64,000 nt of DNA from Methylobacterium sp. Leaf117 (GCF_001422985.1 NZ_LMNL01000038.1:46541-110540); one strand, 5' to 3'. Numbered from the stretch's first letter, positions 24,303 through 34,103 are shown. Made by a program: numbers and translations. The notes: generated by a model not told the origin, from the letters alone.

Positions 24303-26401
24303 GCGGCGACAGCCTTTGGTATCTGCTACTCGGTCGCCTCGACGCGAAGTCTCTCCCCTTCGTGCGAGCCTGGGAAAATCCGAACATCAGCGAGATCATC
24401 GGTGCCTTCGCGGGTGCGCTGGTGGTGATTGGCGCCATCGCCCTGGTGGCGGTGCTGACCTGGAAGCGCTGGTGGCGCCCGCTCTTCCTGGAGTGGCTGA
24501 CCAGCCTCGATCACAAGAAGATCGGCATCATGTACATCGCGCTCGCTGGCGTGATGTTCACGCGTGCGCTGATTGAGGCGGTATTGATGCGCACGCAGCA
24601 ATCACTCGCGGTCAATGCCCCTGGCATTGTCGGGCCAGAGCATTTTGCGCAACTGTTCAGCACGCACGGCAGCATCATGATCTTCTTCATGGCGATGCCG
24701 TTTCTGACCGGCCTGATCAACTACGTCGTTCCGCTCCAGATCGGCGCCCGTGACGTGGCCTTTCCGCTGCTAAACTCGATCAGCTTGATGCTGACAGCAG
24801 GGGGCGCCGGTCTCGTGATGGTCTCACTCGCAATTGGGGAGTTCTCCACGGGCGGCTGGTCAGGCTACCCGCCCTACACAGAGACCGCGTATCAGCCGGG
24901 TGTCGGGCCGGATTACTGGATCTGGGCGATCACCCTCTCGTCGATCGGTACAACCCTCTCGGGCCTCAACTTCGCGTCCACGATCTACAAGAAGCGCTGC
25001 CCCGGCATGCATCTCATGCGCATGCCGCTGTTTTGCTGGACCACCCTGTGCACGGCGATTCTGATGATTTTCGCGATGCCGCCGCTCACCGTAGCGACCG
25101 CCCTGCTCGCCCTTGACCGCTACCTCGGCTTCCACTTCTTCACGAACGATCTCGGCGGCAACATGATGAACTACGTGAACCTCTTCTGGCTGTTCGGCCA
25201 CCCGGAGGTTTACATCGTCATCTTGCCGTCATTCGGGATCTACTCGGAAGTCGTTTCGGCCTTCTCGTCAAAAGAACTCTACGGCTACACATCGCTCGTC
25301 ATCGCCACCATGGTCATCGCCCTGCTCTCATTCACGGTCTGGGTGCACCACTTTTTCACGATGGGTCAAAGCCCCGACATTAACTCCTACTTCGGCATCG
25401 CCACGATGCTGATCGGCGTGCCCACCGGGGTCAAAGTCTACGATTGGATCTGGACGATGTTCCGGGGCAAGTTGCGCTTTACCCCACCGATGCTGTTCTC
25501 AGTCGCCTTCATCATCACCTTCGTGCTCGGCGGTTTTTCCGGCATCCTGCTCGCGATCCCGCCGATCGACTTTGTGGTCCACAACACCGTCTTCCTGGTC
25601 GCCCACTTCCACAACGTGCTCATTCCCGGCACTCTCTACGGCCTGATCGCCGGCTATCAGTACTGGTTCCCGAAGGCGTTCGGGTTCCGGCTGTCGGAAG
25701 GCTGGGGGAAGATCTCCTTCGTCTGCTGGGTTGTCGGCTTCTACCTCGCCTTCATGCCGCTCTACGTGCTCGGTCTCGGGGGCATGCCGCGGCGTTCCCA
25801 GGCCTTGTTCGAGCCCGACTACTGGCCCTGGCTCCTGGTTGCGGAGATCGGAGCCTTCATCCTGCTCGCTGGGCTCGTAACGCTGTTCGTGCAGCTCTGG
25901 GTCAGCGTGCGGGATCGTGAGAGCAACCGCGTGCCCGTTGGCGATCCCTGGGATGCGCGCAGCCTCGAGTGGTCGGTCTCCGCGCCACCGCCGGAATACA
26001 ACTTCGCGACCATCCCCCACGTCAGCGGGCGTGATACGTTTTTCCTGCGCAAAGTTCATGACGGCGCCTACAAGCCCGCCCATCATTACCGCGGTATCGA
26101 GATGCCGAAGAACAGCTGGGTTGGGCCGCTCGTCGGACTGGGCAGCGCAATCTGCGCCTTCGGCCTCGTCTGGCACATCTGGTGGATGGCGGGCCTCGGC
26201 TTCGCGGGGATCTGGGTACCTGTGATCGCGCGCAGCTTCGTGCGCGACACCCACCGCTGGATTCCCGCAGCCGAGGTGGAAGTCGCGGATCGTCACTGGC
26301 TCGATTTAGCGCACGCCACGCACCCCGTGCCGCGTGAGCTCGAAGAGAGCCATGTCAATCGCGGGCTCGCGGAGATCATTCCGGCTGAGGTGGCGGCATG
26401 A
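24299..26401 (+). CDS. cyoB: quinol oxidase subunit I
   Basis: A 700-residue catalytic haem-copper subunit. Readable ligands: low-spin haem His123 in FSTHGSIMIFF, CuB and cross-linked Tyr in FGHPEVYIVILP, the His pair in VWVHHFFTMG and the two haem histidines in LVAHFHNVLIPGT. The HPEVY glutamate and the VGVPTGVKVYDW-type K-channel lysine identify an A-type proton-pumping oxidase. It overlaps cyoA and cyoC by ATGA, so the operon is translationally coupled. Acts in the inner membrane, reducing O2 to water with quinol electrons. Length is near the 660-700 of the family. Confidence 0.96.
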   Translation: MSGDSLWYLLLGRLDAKSLPFVRAWENPNISEIIGAFAGALVVIGAIALVAVLTWKRWWRPLFLEWLTSLDHKKIGIMYIALAGVMFTRALIEAVLMRTQQSLAVNAPGIVGPEHFAQLFSTHGSIMIFFMAMPFLTGLINYVVPLQIGARDVAFPLLNSISLMLTAGGAGLVMVSLAIGEFSTGGWSGYPPYTETAYQPGVGPDYWIWAITLSSIGTTLSGLNFASTIYKKRCPGMHLMRMPLFCWTTLCTAILMIFAMPPLTVATALLALDRYLGFHFFTNDLGGNMMNYVNLFWLFGHPEVYIVILPSFGIYSEVVSAFSSKELYGYTSLVIATMVIALLSFTVWVHHFFTMGQSPDINSYFGIATMLIGVPTGVKVYDWIWTMFRGKLRFTPPMLFSVAFIITFVLGGFSGILLAIPPIDFVVHNTVFLVAHFHNVLIPGTLYGLIAGYQYWFPKAFGFRLSEGWGKISFVCWVVGFYLAFMPLYVLGLGGMPRRSQALFEPDYWPWLLVAEIGAFILLAGLVTLFVQLWVSVRDRESNRVPVGDPWDARSLEWSVSAPPPEYNFATIPHVSGRDTFFLRKVHDGAYKPAHHYRGIEMPKNSWVGPLVGLGSAICAFGLVWHIWWMAGLGFAGIWVPVIARSFVRDTHRWIPAAEVEVADRHWLDLAHATHPVPRELEESHVNRGLAEIIPAEVAA

Positions 26402-27024
26402 CGGGACCGCAACTCCAGCACGTCGACCTCGACCTCAAGGGCTCAGGCCATCTCGAGCTCAATGAGGCCGAGACCGGGGTCCACGGGTTCTGGATCTTCC
26501 TGATGAGCGACGCGATGGTGTTCGCGCTGCTCTTTGCGGTCTACGGCACGCAGGTCGCGGCCACGGCAGGTGCGCCGGGACCGCAGGCCGAGTTCAAGCT
26601 CGGCAGCGCCTTCATCGAGACGTTGATCCTGCTCACGAGCAGTCTCACGTTTGGGCTCGCCTCGATCACGATGAAGTACGACCGCTCTTGCACGAAGCTT
26701 GTCGCACTGCTCTGCCTGACCCTCGTTCTCGGCATCGCCTTCCTGGGCTTCGAGTTGAACGATTTCGCGACGATGTTCTCCGACAACGCCACACCGGATC
26801 GTAGCGGCTTCCTCTCTGTCTTCTTCGCCCTCGTGCCGACGCACGGCCTCCACGTCACGGCCGGCTGCCTCTGGATCCTGGTGATGCTCGTGCAGATCGC
26901 GATCTTTGGGACAGATGCCCGCGTCAAGCTGAACTTGCTGAAACTCGGCCTGTTCTGGCACTTCCTCGACATCATCTGGATCGCGATCTTCTCCGTGGTT
27001 TACCTGCAGGGAAAGCTTGGATGA
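26398..27024 (+). CDS. cyoC: quinol oxidase subunit III
   Basis: A 208-residue protein with five predicted spans and the subunit III beginning TGVHGFWIFLMSDAMVFALLFAVY, plus the FALVPTHGLHVTAGCLWILVM and FWHFLDIIWIAIFSVVYL segments. It stabilises the core of the oxidase. Overlaps cyoB and cyoD by 4 bases at ATGA junctions. Confidence 0.94.
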   Translation: MTGPQLQHVDLDLKGSGHLELNEAETGVHGFWIFLMSDAMVFALLFAVYGTQVAATAGAPGPQAEFKLGSAFIETLILLTSSLTFGLASITMKYDRSCTKLVALLCLTLVLGIAFLGFELNDFATMFSDNATPDRSGFLSVFFALVPTHGLHVTAGCLWILVMLVQIAIFGTDARVKLNLLKLGLFWHFLDIIWIAIFSVVYLQGKLG

Positions 27025-27482
27025 GTGCGCAGGGCCAATCAAGGGCGAAAGTGTTGCTCAAGACCATGGGTGCCGCCGCCGCGCTCGGCACCACCAGGCT
27101 GCTGTCAGGTGGCGCTGGGAAGCCGAAGGAGCCACCTCGGCTCGACGAGCACCGCAACGAGGAGTCTAACGAGGACGCCTCGCAGTCCAGGCGCAGCGAC
27201 CTGATCACCTACGGGGTCGGCTACGTCCTGGCTCTGGGTTTGACCTGCGTCGCTTTCGCGCTCGTGCATTGGCACTGGGCGAGCGGCGCTACGGCCCTGG
27301 GCGTTGTCTTCGCCCTCGCGCTGATCCAAGCCATCGTGCACTTCCGCTGCTTCCTACACGTCAGCCTGAGGCGCACAGCCCGCGACGACCTGGAGCTCAT
27401 CCTGTTCTCAACGCTTATCATCGCCCTGATGGCGGGCGGCACGCTCGTCGTGCTGTTCAACCTCCGCACGCGCATGATGTAG
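27021..27482 (+). CDS. cyoD: quinol oxidase subunit IV with N-terminal extension
   Basis: A 153-residue protein. Residues about 58-150 are the usual three-span subunit IV (YGVGYVLALGLTCVAFALVHW, QAIVHFRCFLHVSL, FSTLIIALMAGGTLVVLF). The first 57 residues are an added, basic-then-charged leader rich in Gly, Glu and Asp, absent from E. coli CyoD (109 residues). The ATG at 27021 overlaps the cyoC stop, so the extension is likely real. Last gene of the operon; it converges on the SDR gene 40 bases away. Confidence 0.88.
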   Translation: MSAQGQSRAKVLLKTMGAAAALGTTRLLSGGAGKPKEPPRLDEHRNEESNEDASQSRRSDLITYGVGYVLALGLTCVAFALVHWHWASGATALGVVFALALIQAIVHFRCFLHVSLRRTARDDLELILFSTLIIALMAGGTLVVLFNLRTRMM

Positions 27483-27522
27483 CCGGCCGCGGGCTGATAG
27501 CCGAGGCCGATCGATGGGTGCC

Positions 27523-28557
27523 TCAGCGGCGGCGCGGCCGCCGCGAAGCGTCGATCGATCGGGCAGCCGCCATAGCGCCGATCAGAGCCGCGCCGAGCGC
27601 CGCAGCAATGCCGAGTTTCAGCCAGCGCGGATCTGCCGCCGGAACGGTGGAGATTGCTTGATCGTCAAAGCGCCCGTGGGCACCAGGATCCTTGTCGACG
27701 GGGTCGTAGAGGTTGTCCGGGCGGTTCACTATCGCGGCTTGGCTCGTCATCTCACCGCTGTAGCCATTCCGCGCGAGGTAGCCGTCGATCCAGCCTGGCA
27801 TGATCATGTTGCCCAGGATCGCCTTCCAAGTTGGAACGCCGATCCAGAGCTCCCGTGGAGCATTGTGTGCGGCGCGGTAGACGTGACGGGCGATCGCCTC
27901 GGGCTGGTAGATCGGCGGCACCGGCTCGAGCTTGCGCGGCATGCGTGAGCGCGCCCAATCGAACTGCGGTGTGTTGACGGCGGGGAGCTGCACCATCGTC
28001 AGCCGCACACGGCTGCCGTCGTGCAGAAGTTCACTGCGCAGACTGTCGAGGAAACCGCGCACGGCGGCCTTCCCGGCGCAATAGGCGGATTGCAGAGGAA
28101 TCGAGCGGTACGCGAGCGCCGAGCCAATGCAGATGATGTTGCCCGCATCGCGTGGGGTCATGTGCTTGAGCGCAGCAAGGGTTCCGTAGACCTGGCCGAG
28201 GTACGTGACGTCCGTCACCCGCTTGTACTCATCGGGTCCCGTCCGCTGGACAGGCGCGTAGATCGTGACCATCGCGACATTGATCCACACGTCGATGGCT
28301 CCGAATTGTGCCACCGTCTCGTCGGCCGCTCGCATCACGGCATCGGCATCCGCCACGTCGACCTGATGAGCCATAGCGCGCCCGCCGGCTCGCTCGATGT
28401 CTCGCACGGTTCCCGCCAATCCAGCCTCGCCCCTGGCTAACACCGCAACGTTCCAACGATGTCGGGCGAACTCATGCGCAATGGCTCGCCCGACACCTGC
28501 GCTTGCACCCGTTACTACAACGGTCTGGCGCCTGCCCGTCGATGATGCTCGGCTCAT
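27523..28557 (-). CDS. short-chain dehydrogenase/reductase with C-terminal hydrophobic tail
   Basis: A 344-residue NAD(P)-dependent SDR. The Rossmann motif is VVVTGASAGVGRAIAHEF, and the catalytic part has Ser-Ala-Tyr-CAGK. Beyond the normal 250 residues it has about 90 more, ending in a hydrophobic helix (LGIAAALGAALIGAMAAA) and an Arg-rich tip, so it is probably membrane-attached. I start at 28557, which has a GAGGAGGAAG site, rather than 28596. Substrate unknown. Runs toward cyoD on the opposite strand. Confidence 0.88.
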   Translation of the reverse strand: MSRASSTGRRQTVVVTGASAGVGRAIAHEFARHRWNVAVLARGEAGLAGTVRDIERAGGRAMAHQVDVADADAVMRAADETVAQFGAIDVWINVAMVTIYAPVQRTGPDEYKRVTDVTYLGQVYGTLAALKHMTPRDAGNIICIGSALAYRSIPLQSAYCAGKAAVRGFLDSLRSELLHDGSRVRLTMVQLPAVNTPQFDWARSRMPRKLEPVPPIYQPEAIARHVYRAAHNAPRELWIGVPTWKAILGNMIMPGWIDGYLARNGYSGEMTSQAAIVNRPDNLYDPVDKDPGAHGRFDDQAISTVPAADPRWLKLGIAAALGAALIGAMAAARSIDASRRPRRR

Positions 28558-28924
28558 GGATCTTCCTCCTCTCGAAACGTAGCGCGGCCTGGTCAAGGAA
28601 GCGGCGATTGGGACAGCGGCTCAACGCTGGACCAACCGTCGCCAACAACCCCGTCCCGAACCGGCACCCAGGGCACTGCTTGCCTTTGCGAGTACCGATG
28701 AGGCGCCCGACCTCGAGCATGGTTGCCTGCTGCGCGTGGTGCCACCAGTCTTCGTTGGTGCGTGCGCTGCCTGCGAGCAGAACCAGATGCTCGCAGCCTG
28801 CTTCGGACTACAGAAGGGTAACCAAGCCTGGCATGAAGCCGACCCAGCCTAACCAGGGGCCTCCGGTCCAGCTTGCGACAAGGCGACATCAACCCGGATT
28901 TGCCGCGTGCTCCTGAGGCGCGCC
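28558..28924. other. non-coding or decayed stretch
   Basis: 367 bases between the SDR and the YdeP-type gene. On the minus strand one frame around 28650-28800 looks protein-like (LVLLAGSARTNEDWWHHAQ) but is closed by a stop just upstream, has no good start and runs into the SDR start, so it may be a gene remnant. I see no intact gene. Confidence 0.4.
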
Positions 28925-31225
28925 CTAATCCGTCACGCAGCTTGTCTTGCTTGCCGCCCTGATGCGAACGGGAACAGATTTCGCCGCCGGGGTCTTCGAC
29001 TGCTCATCGAAGTGTGACAGTGGCATTAGCGGATTCATCTCGGGATAATAGGCACCGAGACAGCCATCCGGCAACGAGAACGGTACGACCGTAAGACCCG
29101 CGACCTCACGCTCGATGCCATCCTCTGCATCGCTGACCAGCGAGACCACCTGTCCTTCTCGTAGGTTCGCGCGCTTCATCTCCGCAGGGTTGATCAGCAC
29201 AACGTCACGCGTCCCCTCTATGCCTCGCAATCGGTCGCTGAAGCCATAGATCGTGGTGTTGAACTGGTCATTCGAGCGCATCGTGATCAGCCGGTAGCGA
29301 CCGGGCGCCTCCCCAAATCCGACGGCGGTCATCGTCTTGGGTGTCGTGAATTCCGCCTTTCCACTTTTCGTCTTCCAGATCCGTTCACGTGCGGAGTTGC
29401 CTCGGTAGAAGCCACCAGGCGTCCACATACGCTCGTTGAAGCCATGAAACTCCTCAGAGTACGTCTCGGCAATCTGGTCTCGAATGAGCGCATAGTTACC
29501 GACCCACTCATCCCATTTCACCATGGGATTGGGAGATAGCGTCGCTTTGGCGAGCCCGGCCACGATGGCGACTTCGGACAGGAGGTGCTCGCTTGCCGGC
29601 TTGCGTTTGGCGAGTGACCCGTAGATGTGGCTGAAGGTATCCTCCATGCTCACAGACTGAGGTCCGCTCAGCTGCATGTCCTCTTCCGTCCGACCGAGGC
29701 AGGGCAACAGGTAGGCGATCTCGCCGTTCACCAAGTGGCTCCGGTTGAGCTTTGTCGCGACCTGCACTGTGAGACGCATCGTCGTCCAAGCATCCTCCAT
29801 GCGGCCCCGCTCGGGAATGGCACGCACGAAATTGCCTCCAAGACCAAAGAAGCTCTTCACCTTTCCGGAAAGGATGCCTTCGCAAGCCTCGACTGTGTTC
29901 ATACCCTTCTCACGTGGCGGATCGAAGCCGAACTGCGCGGCATATTTGTCGAGCGGCACGAGGTCAGGCTTCTCCGAGATGCCGACCGTACGCTGTCCCT
30001 GCACGTTCGAGTGACCGCGTACGGGTGAAATTCCAGTGCCGTCCCGGCCTATGTTGCCCTTCAGGAGAAGCATGTTGACGAAGAGGGCGACGTTCTCGAA
30101 CCCGTGCATGTGCTGGGTCAGTCCCATGCCGTATACCCCGATCACGCGATCCGCCTCGACGTAGACCTGGGCCGCGCCCTCGATAATCTGCTGGCTCAGG
30201 CCGGATTCGTGCTCGATCTCCTCCCATGAAATCGCACGGACTTTTGCCTCGAATTCCTCAAGTCCACTCGTGTGCTGCTCGATGAAGCCGGTATCAAGGA
30301 CACGCTTACCCTGCGTTTTCGCCTCATCGTCCGCTGCGAAGACGTGCTTGCAGATGCCCATGAGTACTGCGATGTCGCCGCCCGGCCTAACCTGATGGTA
30401 TTGCGTGCTGATCCGCGTCTCCTTGCCGGTCAGCATCTCCACCGGGCTCTGCGGGTTCGTGAAAAACTCCAGTCCCTTCTCGCGTACCGGGTTGAAGGTG
30501 ACGATCTGGACGCCTCGCTTGGCGGCTTCCTGCAGGGGGTGCAGGAAGCGCGGCGAGTTCGAGCCTGTGTTTTGGCCGAAGAAGAACATCGCATCGCACT
30601 TGGAGAGGTCGTCGAAGACGATCGTGCCGACGCCGGCACCGATCACCTTCTTCAGAGCCACCGAGGTGGTTTCGTGGCACATGTTCGAGCTGTCGGGCAG
30701 ATTGTTGCACCCGTACATCCGTGCAAAGAGCGCGTAGAGGTATGACGTCTCTAAGCTGGCGCGCCCTGAGGAGTAAAAAATGACGGACTTCGGGTCTAGC
30801 AGCTTCAGCTCGGACCCGATCTCGCGGAAGGCTTCGTCCCAGTCGCAGGCGACGTACTTGTCGGTCGCAGGATCGTAGCGCATGGGATGGGTCAGGCGGC
30901 CCTGCTGCTCCAGGTCGTAGTCCTTCCACTCGCGCAGTTCCGTGACTGTGTGCTTGGCGAAAAACTCTGGCGAGCATCGCTGGGTCGTCAGTTCCCAGAG
31001 GGTTGCTTTGGCACCATTTTCGCAAAACTCGAACGGGTGATAGTTTGCGGGCTTTGCCCAAGAGCAGGATACGCACATGAAGCCGCCCGGCTTGTTCTGC
31101 CGAAACAAAGTTTCGGTCGCGAGCGGAGTTGGCCATTCCTTGCCGAAGATGCGGGCAATGCCCCGCACAGACCCCCAGCCTCCGGACGGACCGTCGTAAT
31201 GGGCCGTCTTCTCCTCACTGGACAT
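28925..31225 (-). CDS. FdhF/YdeP-family molybdopterin oxidoreductase
   Basis: A 766-residue protein of the molybdenum bis-MGD fold, matching the size and pattern of E. coli YdeP (759). Early CVSCSW and C...C segments resemble the Fe-S binding region of formate dehydrogenases; the active-site position corresponding to selenocysteine reads Cys in SSNMCHETTS. Later blocks include GQNTGSNSPR, GGNFVRAIPE and NDQFNTTIYGFSDRLRG. No Tat signal, so cytoplasmic. YdeP is linked to acid resistance; its reaction is not known. I start at 31225 (MSSEEK), with a GGAG site, in preference to 31432, which adds an Arg-rich leader. Isolated, with long intergenic DNA on its 5' side. Confidence 0.88.
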   Translation of the reverse strand: MSSEEKTAHYDGPSGGWGSVRGIARIFGKEWPTPLATETLFRQNKPGGFMCVSCSWAKPANYHPFEFCENGAKATLWELTTQRCSPEFFAKHTVTELREWKDYDLEQQGRLTHPMRYDPATDKYVACDWDEAFREIGSELKLLDPKSVIFYSSGRASLETSYLYALFARMYGCNNLPDSSNMCHETTSVALKKVIGAGVGTIVFDDLSKCDAMFFFGQNTGSNSPRFLHPLQEAAKRGVQIVTFNPVREKGLEFFTNPQSPVEMLTGKETRISTQYHQVRPGGDIAVLMGICKHVFAADDEAKTQGKRVLDTGFIEQHTSGLEEFEAKVRAISWEEIEHESGLSQQIIEGAAQVYVEADRVIGVYGMGLTQHMHGFENVALFVNMLLLKGNIGRDGTGISPVRGHSNVQGQRTVGISEKPDLVPLDKYAAQFGFDPPREKGMNTVEACEGILSGKVKSFFGLGGNFVRAIPERGRMEDAWTTMRLTVQVATKLNRSHLVNGEIAYLLPCLGRTEEDMQLSGPQSVSMEDTFSHIYGSLAKRKPASEHLLSEVAIVAGLAKATLSPNPMVKWDEWVGNYALIRDQIAETYSEEFHGFNERMWTPGGFYRGNSARERIWKTKSGKAEFTTPKTMTAVGFGEAPGRYRLITMRSNDQFNTTIYGFSDRLRGIEGTRDVVLINPAEMKRANLREGQVVSLVSDAEDGIEREVAGLTVVPFSLPDGCLGAYYPEMNPLMPLSHFDEQSKTPAAKSVPVRIRAASKTSCVTD

Positions 31226-31943
31226 GATGACTCTCCGCTGATTTGCAAAACGGCAACAGCCCGCGCGAACGACGGGCTGTCTGCCCTGCTGTAAATTCGC
31301 GCTCTCTCGCGCCTGCAGCGGCCTGAGCAGCTGTCGAGCAAAGCGCCGATCGGGGTAGTCGCGTTCAAAATATTCGGATGTACTGCGGACGTGCCCCTCG
31401 CTCATGCGCGAGCGGTCAATGGCATGCACCACCTCGACAGGTTAGCGGACGAGGCAACCGAGGTTCCCATCCTGCTGAAACTGCCCACGCTCGTACCGTG
31501 GTGGATCTCGACTTTGAATCTTGGTTTCTCGCCAAGTCCTCAGTTGCATTAGCATTGTTCAACGACCCTGCTGTAACGTACGAAGCTGGCTATCGGCCAC
31601 TCGCGAAATTCTCCTCAATTGACCGACATCCGCGCTCTTCGGGGTTATGCTCGCAGATCTGACATCCATTTTAAGGATCGCCCCCTCCCTGCAGCATACT
31701 GTTAAAGTTTCTCGATTCAGAACGAGCAATGACGAGGCAACAGAATTTGTAAAGTACTTGTTATAAACTCCAATTTATTTCCGTTACGGGAGGGCTCCAT
31801 CACGTATTGGTTTGGCATATCGACCTCGGCGGGCAGTGGGAGGTGTGACTGGTCCGCCATGCGCACAATCACAGCTTTTTCCAGCTCATTCGGATGTTGG
31901 GGTCGCTGACGCACCGAAGCACCTCAGCGACCTCAGGGCTTCT
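31226..31943. other. non-coding stretch upstream of the YdeP-type gene
   Basis: 718 bases, AT-richer toward 31500-31800. Short frames on both strands (31378-31662 plus, 31717-31914 minus) lack ribosome sites and protein-like patterns. It may contain the promoter of the minus-strand oxidoreductase. No gene or RNA identified. Confidence 0.4.
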
Positions 31944-32279
31944 TCATCGCGTCCGAGCAGCCGTTGCCTCGTCGGCAAAGTGCAGCGTGCCATCCTTATC
32001 GATAATCAGCTTACCGTCAGGACCCGGCTGCCGTCCGTAGCCTGAGCCGACAACACGGAAACCGCAACGTTCCGGGCAATCAATGTTCAGCGTGTCGCCA
32101 GCCGAGACCTTCTGGGCGCTCTCCTTCGCTCCACGATCCACCGTGATGGTGTGCTCCTTGGTGTCGTGGTTCGTCACCGAAACGGCAAAGGCGGGCACCG
32201 CGAGAGACACCAGCAGAGCTCCCGAAGCGAAAACCGTCTTGAAGGCGGCGCCGCACGTACTTCTTGCCTGATAGGTCAT
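31944..32279 (-). CDS. small exported protein of unknown function
   Basis: A 111-residue precursor with a signal peptide (hydrophobic SGALLVSLAVPAFA, cleavage after AFA). The mature part has VSVTNHDTKEHTITVDRG and two cysteines close together (IDCPERCGFRV), perhaps a disulphide, and a DGKLIIDKDGTLHFAD tail. The ATG at 32279 has a GGAGG site 6 bases upstream. Same strand as the next gene to its right (PRC-barrel), 134 bases apart. Confidence 0.65.
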   Translation of the reverse strand: MTYQARSTCGAAFKTVFASGALLVSLAVPAFAVSVTNHDTKEHTITVDRGAKESAQKVSAGDTLNIDCPERCGFRVVGSGYGRQPGPDGKLIIDKDGTLHFADEATAARTR

Positions 32280-32413
32280 GTTATCCTCCACGGAGTTGCG
32301 GTTGATGGCGAGAATTTCCCATTACGGCCGTAGGCTCTCAGGCCGATCGGGTGCTAGGTCTTAACTTCCGACGCGCCCCGTCCCTCGAAGACGGGATCCG
32401 GCTCGAACGGCAG

Positions 32414-33073
32414 TCAGCTGACAGTATGAATCTGAACTGTCTTGTTGGAATCGAGGTCGGTTTGCTGGCCGGACTTCCATTCCGGCATTGCCTTGATCTG
32501 CTCGTCCGTAATCTGCCGAGTGATAAGACGGTCACCCCGCATCACGATCTTGTCGAGTGGTATCGCGACCTGCTTCTCGCCAAGGCCGAGGAAGCCACCC
32601 TTGCCGATGACAATGCTGTTGTGACCGTGGCCATCCGAGATAACGTGTTCGACGTCTCCGAGCATGTCTCCTGCCGCATTGTATAAATTCAGGTCTCTCA
32701 GCTTCGATACGGTCAAGGTCCGTTGATCACCCGACTCCGTCCTCGCCGTAGCATCTGTCGCATCAACCGCCTCGAATGCGGTAAATCCGTGCGGCCCCAG
32801 AGTCATGACGACAGGGTTGCCGTCTTTTGACTTCGCCTGAACAACGAAGGCTCGCGCAACGACCTTGACATCAGTGAAGCCGGCGCTCTGAAGGTCTTGC
32901 GTTAGCTTCTTGGCAGTCAATGCATTTTGCGCTGACGTCTGCTGATCACCCGCATTGGCGTTGCCCGCCGCCGCATTGGAAGGCGCATTGGCGGGACTGT
33001 TCGTCGTTTGCGCCAAAGCGACGCTTGGAAGAGCGAGCGTAGCGGCACAAGCTGCAATCAGATGAAGCTTCAT
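32414..33073 (-). CDS. exported PRC-barrel domain protein
   Basis: A 219-residue precursor: signal peptide (residues 1-21, ending VALA), an Asn/Ala-rich linker, a PepSY-like segment (KKLTQDLQSAGFTDVKVVARAFVVQAKSKDG region) and a C-terminal PRC-barrel (LNLYNAAGDMLGDVEHVISDGHGH to VAIPLDKIVMRG). PRC-barrels bind small ligands or partner proteins. The start at 33073 has an AGGAG site. A second PRC-barrel protein is at 37176-37655. Confidence 0.78.
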   Translation of the reverse strand: MKLHLIAACAATLALPSVALAQTTNSPANAPSNAAAGNANAGDQQTSAQNALTAKKLTQDLQSAGFTDVKVVARAFVVQAKSKDGNPVVMTLGPHGFTAFEAVDATDATARTESGDQRTLTVSKLRDLNLYNAAGDMLGDVEHVISDGHGHNSIVIGKGGFLGLGEKQVAIPLDKIVMRGDRLITRQITDEQIKAMPEWKSGQQTDLDSNKTVQIHTVS

Positions 33074-33424
33074 AACTGTCTCCTATTGTTTGTCTGTCTT
33101 CGGCCAAACGAGATCTTTTTAGGACCTCGGTGTTTGCCGCTCGGCCGGTGCGTCGATCGGTGTTGCAGCACCTCCGTCGCCCCTTCACGAAAGGTGGGGT
33201 TCGGGTGGAGGCGCCACAGTCGGGAGTCTCCGGGTATCGTTGTCGGGACGAGCCTGACACGGGCGGTCACGGCTTCCACCAGATGCGTATGCCAACAGCC
33301 TTGGCCGTGCTTCGGGGGTCGAGATGAAGTTCAGGCGGACAAGCTGGACGTCGCTGCCTCGGCGGGCAGCGATGTCTACCGGAACAGTGCGTGCACCCTG
33401 AAGAACCCTGTGTGTCCAGAGTCG
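33074..33424. other. non-coding stretch
   Basis: 351 bases between the response regulator end and the PRC-barrel start. No frame with a good start or protein-like composition on either strand. Confidence 0.4.
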
Positions 33425-34090
33425 CTACCTCAGGGTCAGCGCGTCGAGCCAACCTTGCGCGGCGGCGTGCCGGATGATCTCGGCCCGCGTCCGAAGCCCG
33501 AGCTTCTCGGCGGCCCTCGCCTTGTAGGTCTCGACCGACTTCACGCTGAGGTCGATCCGACGCGCGATGTCCTTGTTGCTGAAGCCCTGTGCGATGAGGC
33601 GCAACACTTCTGCCTCACGGGGACTCAGCGCCTCCTTGGATTGCCCCGACGCCGCGCTCCCAGCCGAGGCGTGCGTGTCGGACAGTGCATGGCCCGCGAC
33701 CGAAGGGTCGAGGTAGACGCCACCCGCCGCGACGGCCCTGACCGCGCGGAGGAGGTCCTCGGCGGCTGAGCGCTTCAGAAGGTAGCCACGCGCGCCGGCT
33801 TGAAGCAACGGCTGAACATAGGCCGCGTCCTCGTGCACCGTCATTACCAGGAGCTTGATGCCCGGACATTCGCTTCTGACGCGCTCGGTGAGTTCGAGGC
33901 CGTTGAGACCGGGCATCGAGATGTCGATGACGGCGACGTCGGGTTTCAGCGAACAGATCATCGTCAGAGCATCGCTGCCGCTGGTGGCCTCGCCGACGAG
34001 GTCGATATCTGGGGTAGCGTTCAGGAGTGCTCGGATGCCGGCAAGGACGATGGGATGGTCGTCGGCCAACGCCACGCGGATGCGATTCAC
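33425..34090 (-). CDS. NarL/FixJ-type response regulator
   Basis: A 221-residue regulator: receiver domain (residues 1-120) with the phosphoacceptor Asp56 in VIDISMPG and Lys in LLKRSAAED, then a LuxR-type helix-turn-helix (LSPREAEVLRLIAQGFSNKDIARRIDLSVKSVETYKARAAEKLG). It starts 13 bases after the sensor kinase stop and is almost certainly its cognate partner. DNA targets unknown. Confidence 0.94.
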   Translation of the reverse strand: MNRIRVALADDHPIVLAGIRALLNATPDIDLVGEATSGSDALTMICSLKPDVAVIDISMPGLNGLELTERVRSECPGIKLLVMTVHEDAAYVQPLLQAGARGYLLKRSAAEDLLRAVRAVAAGGVYLDPSVAGHALSDTHASAGSAASGQSKEALSPREAEVLRLIAQGFSNKDIARRIDLSVKSVETYKARAAEKLGLRTRAEIIRHAAAQGWLDALTLR

Positions 34091-34103
34091 GATCGAGGCC
34101 TCC

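Noticed and set aside
28503..28916. 137-codon plus-strand frame and overlapping minus-strand frames
   Set aside because: Overlaps the supported SDR start region and has no plausible start; the minus-strand protein-like run is interrupted by a stop.
31378..31662. 94-codon plus-strand frame
   Set aside because: Begins opposite the upstream end of the YdeP-type gene; composition and lack of a ribosome site do not support it.
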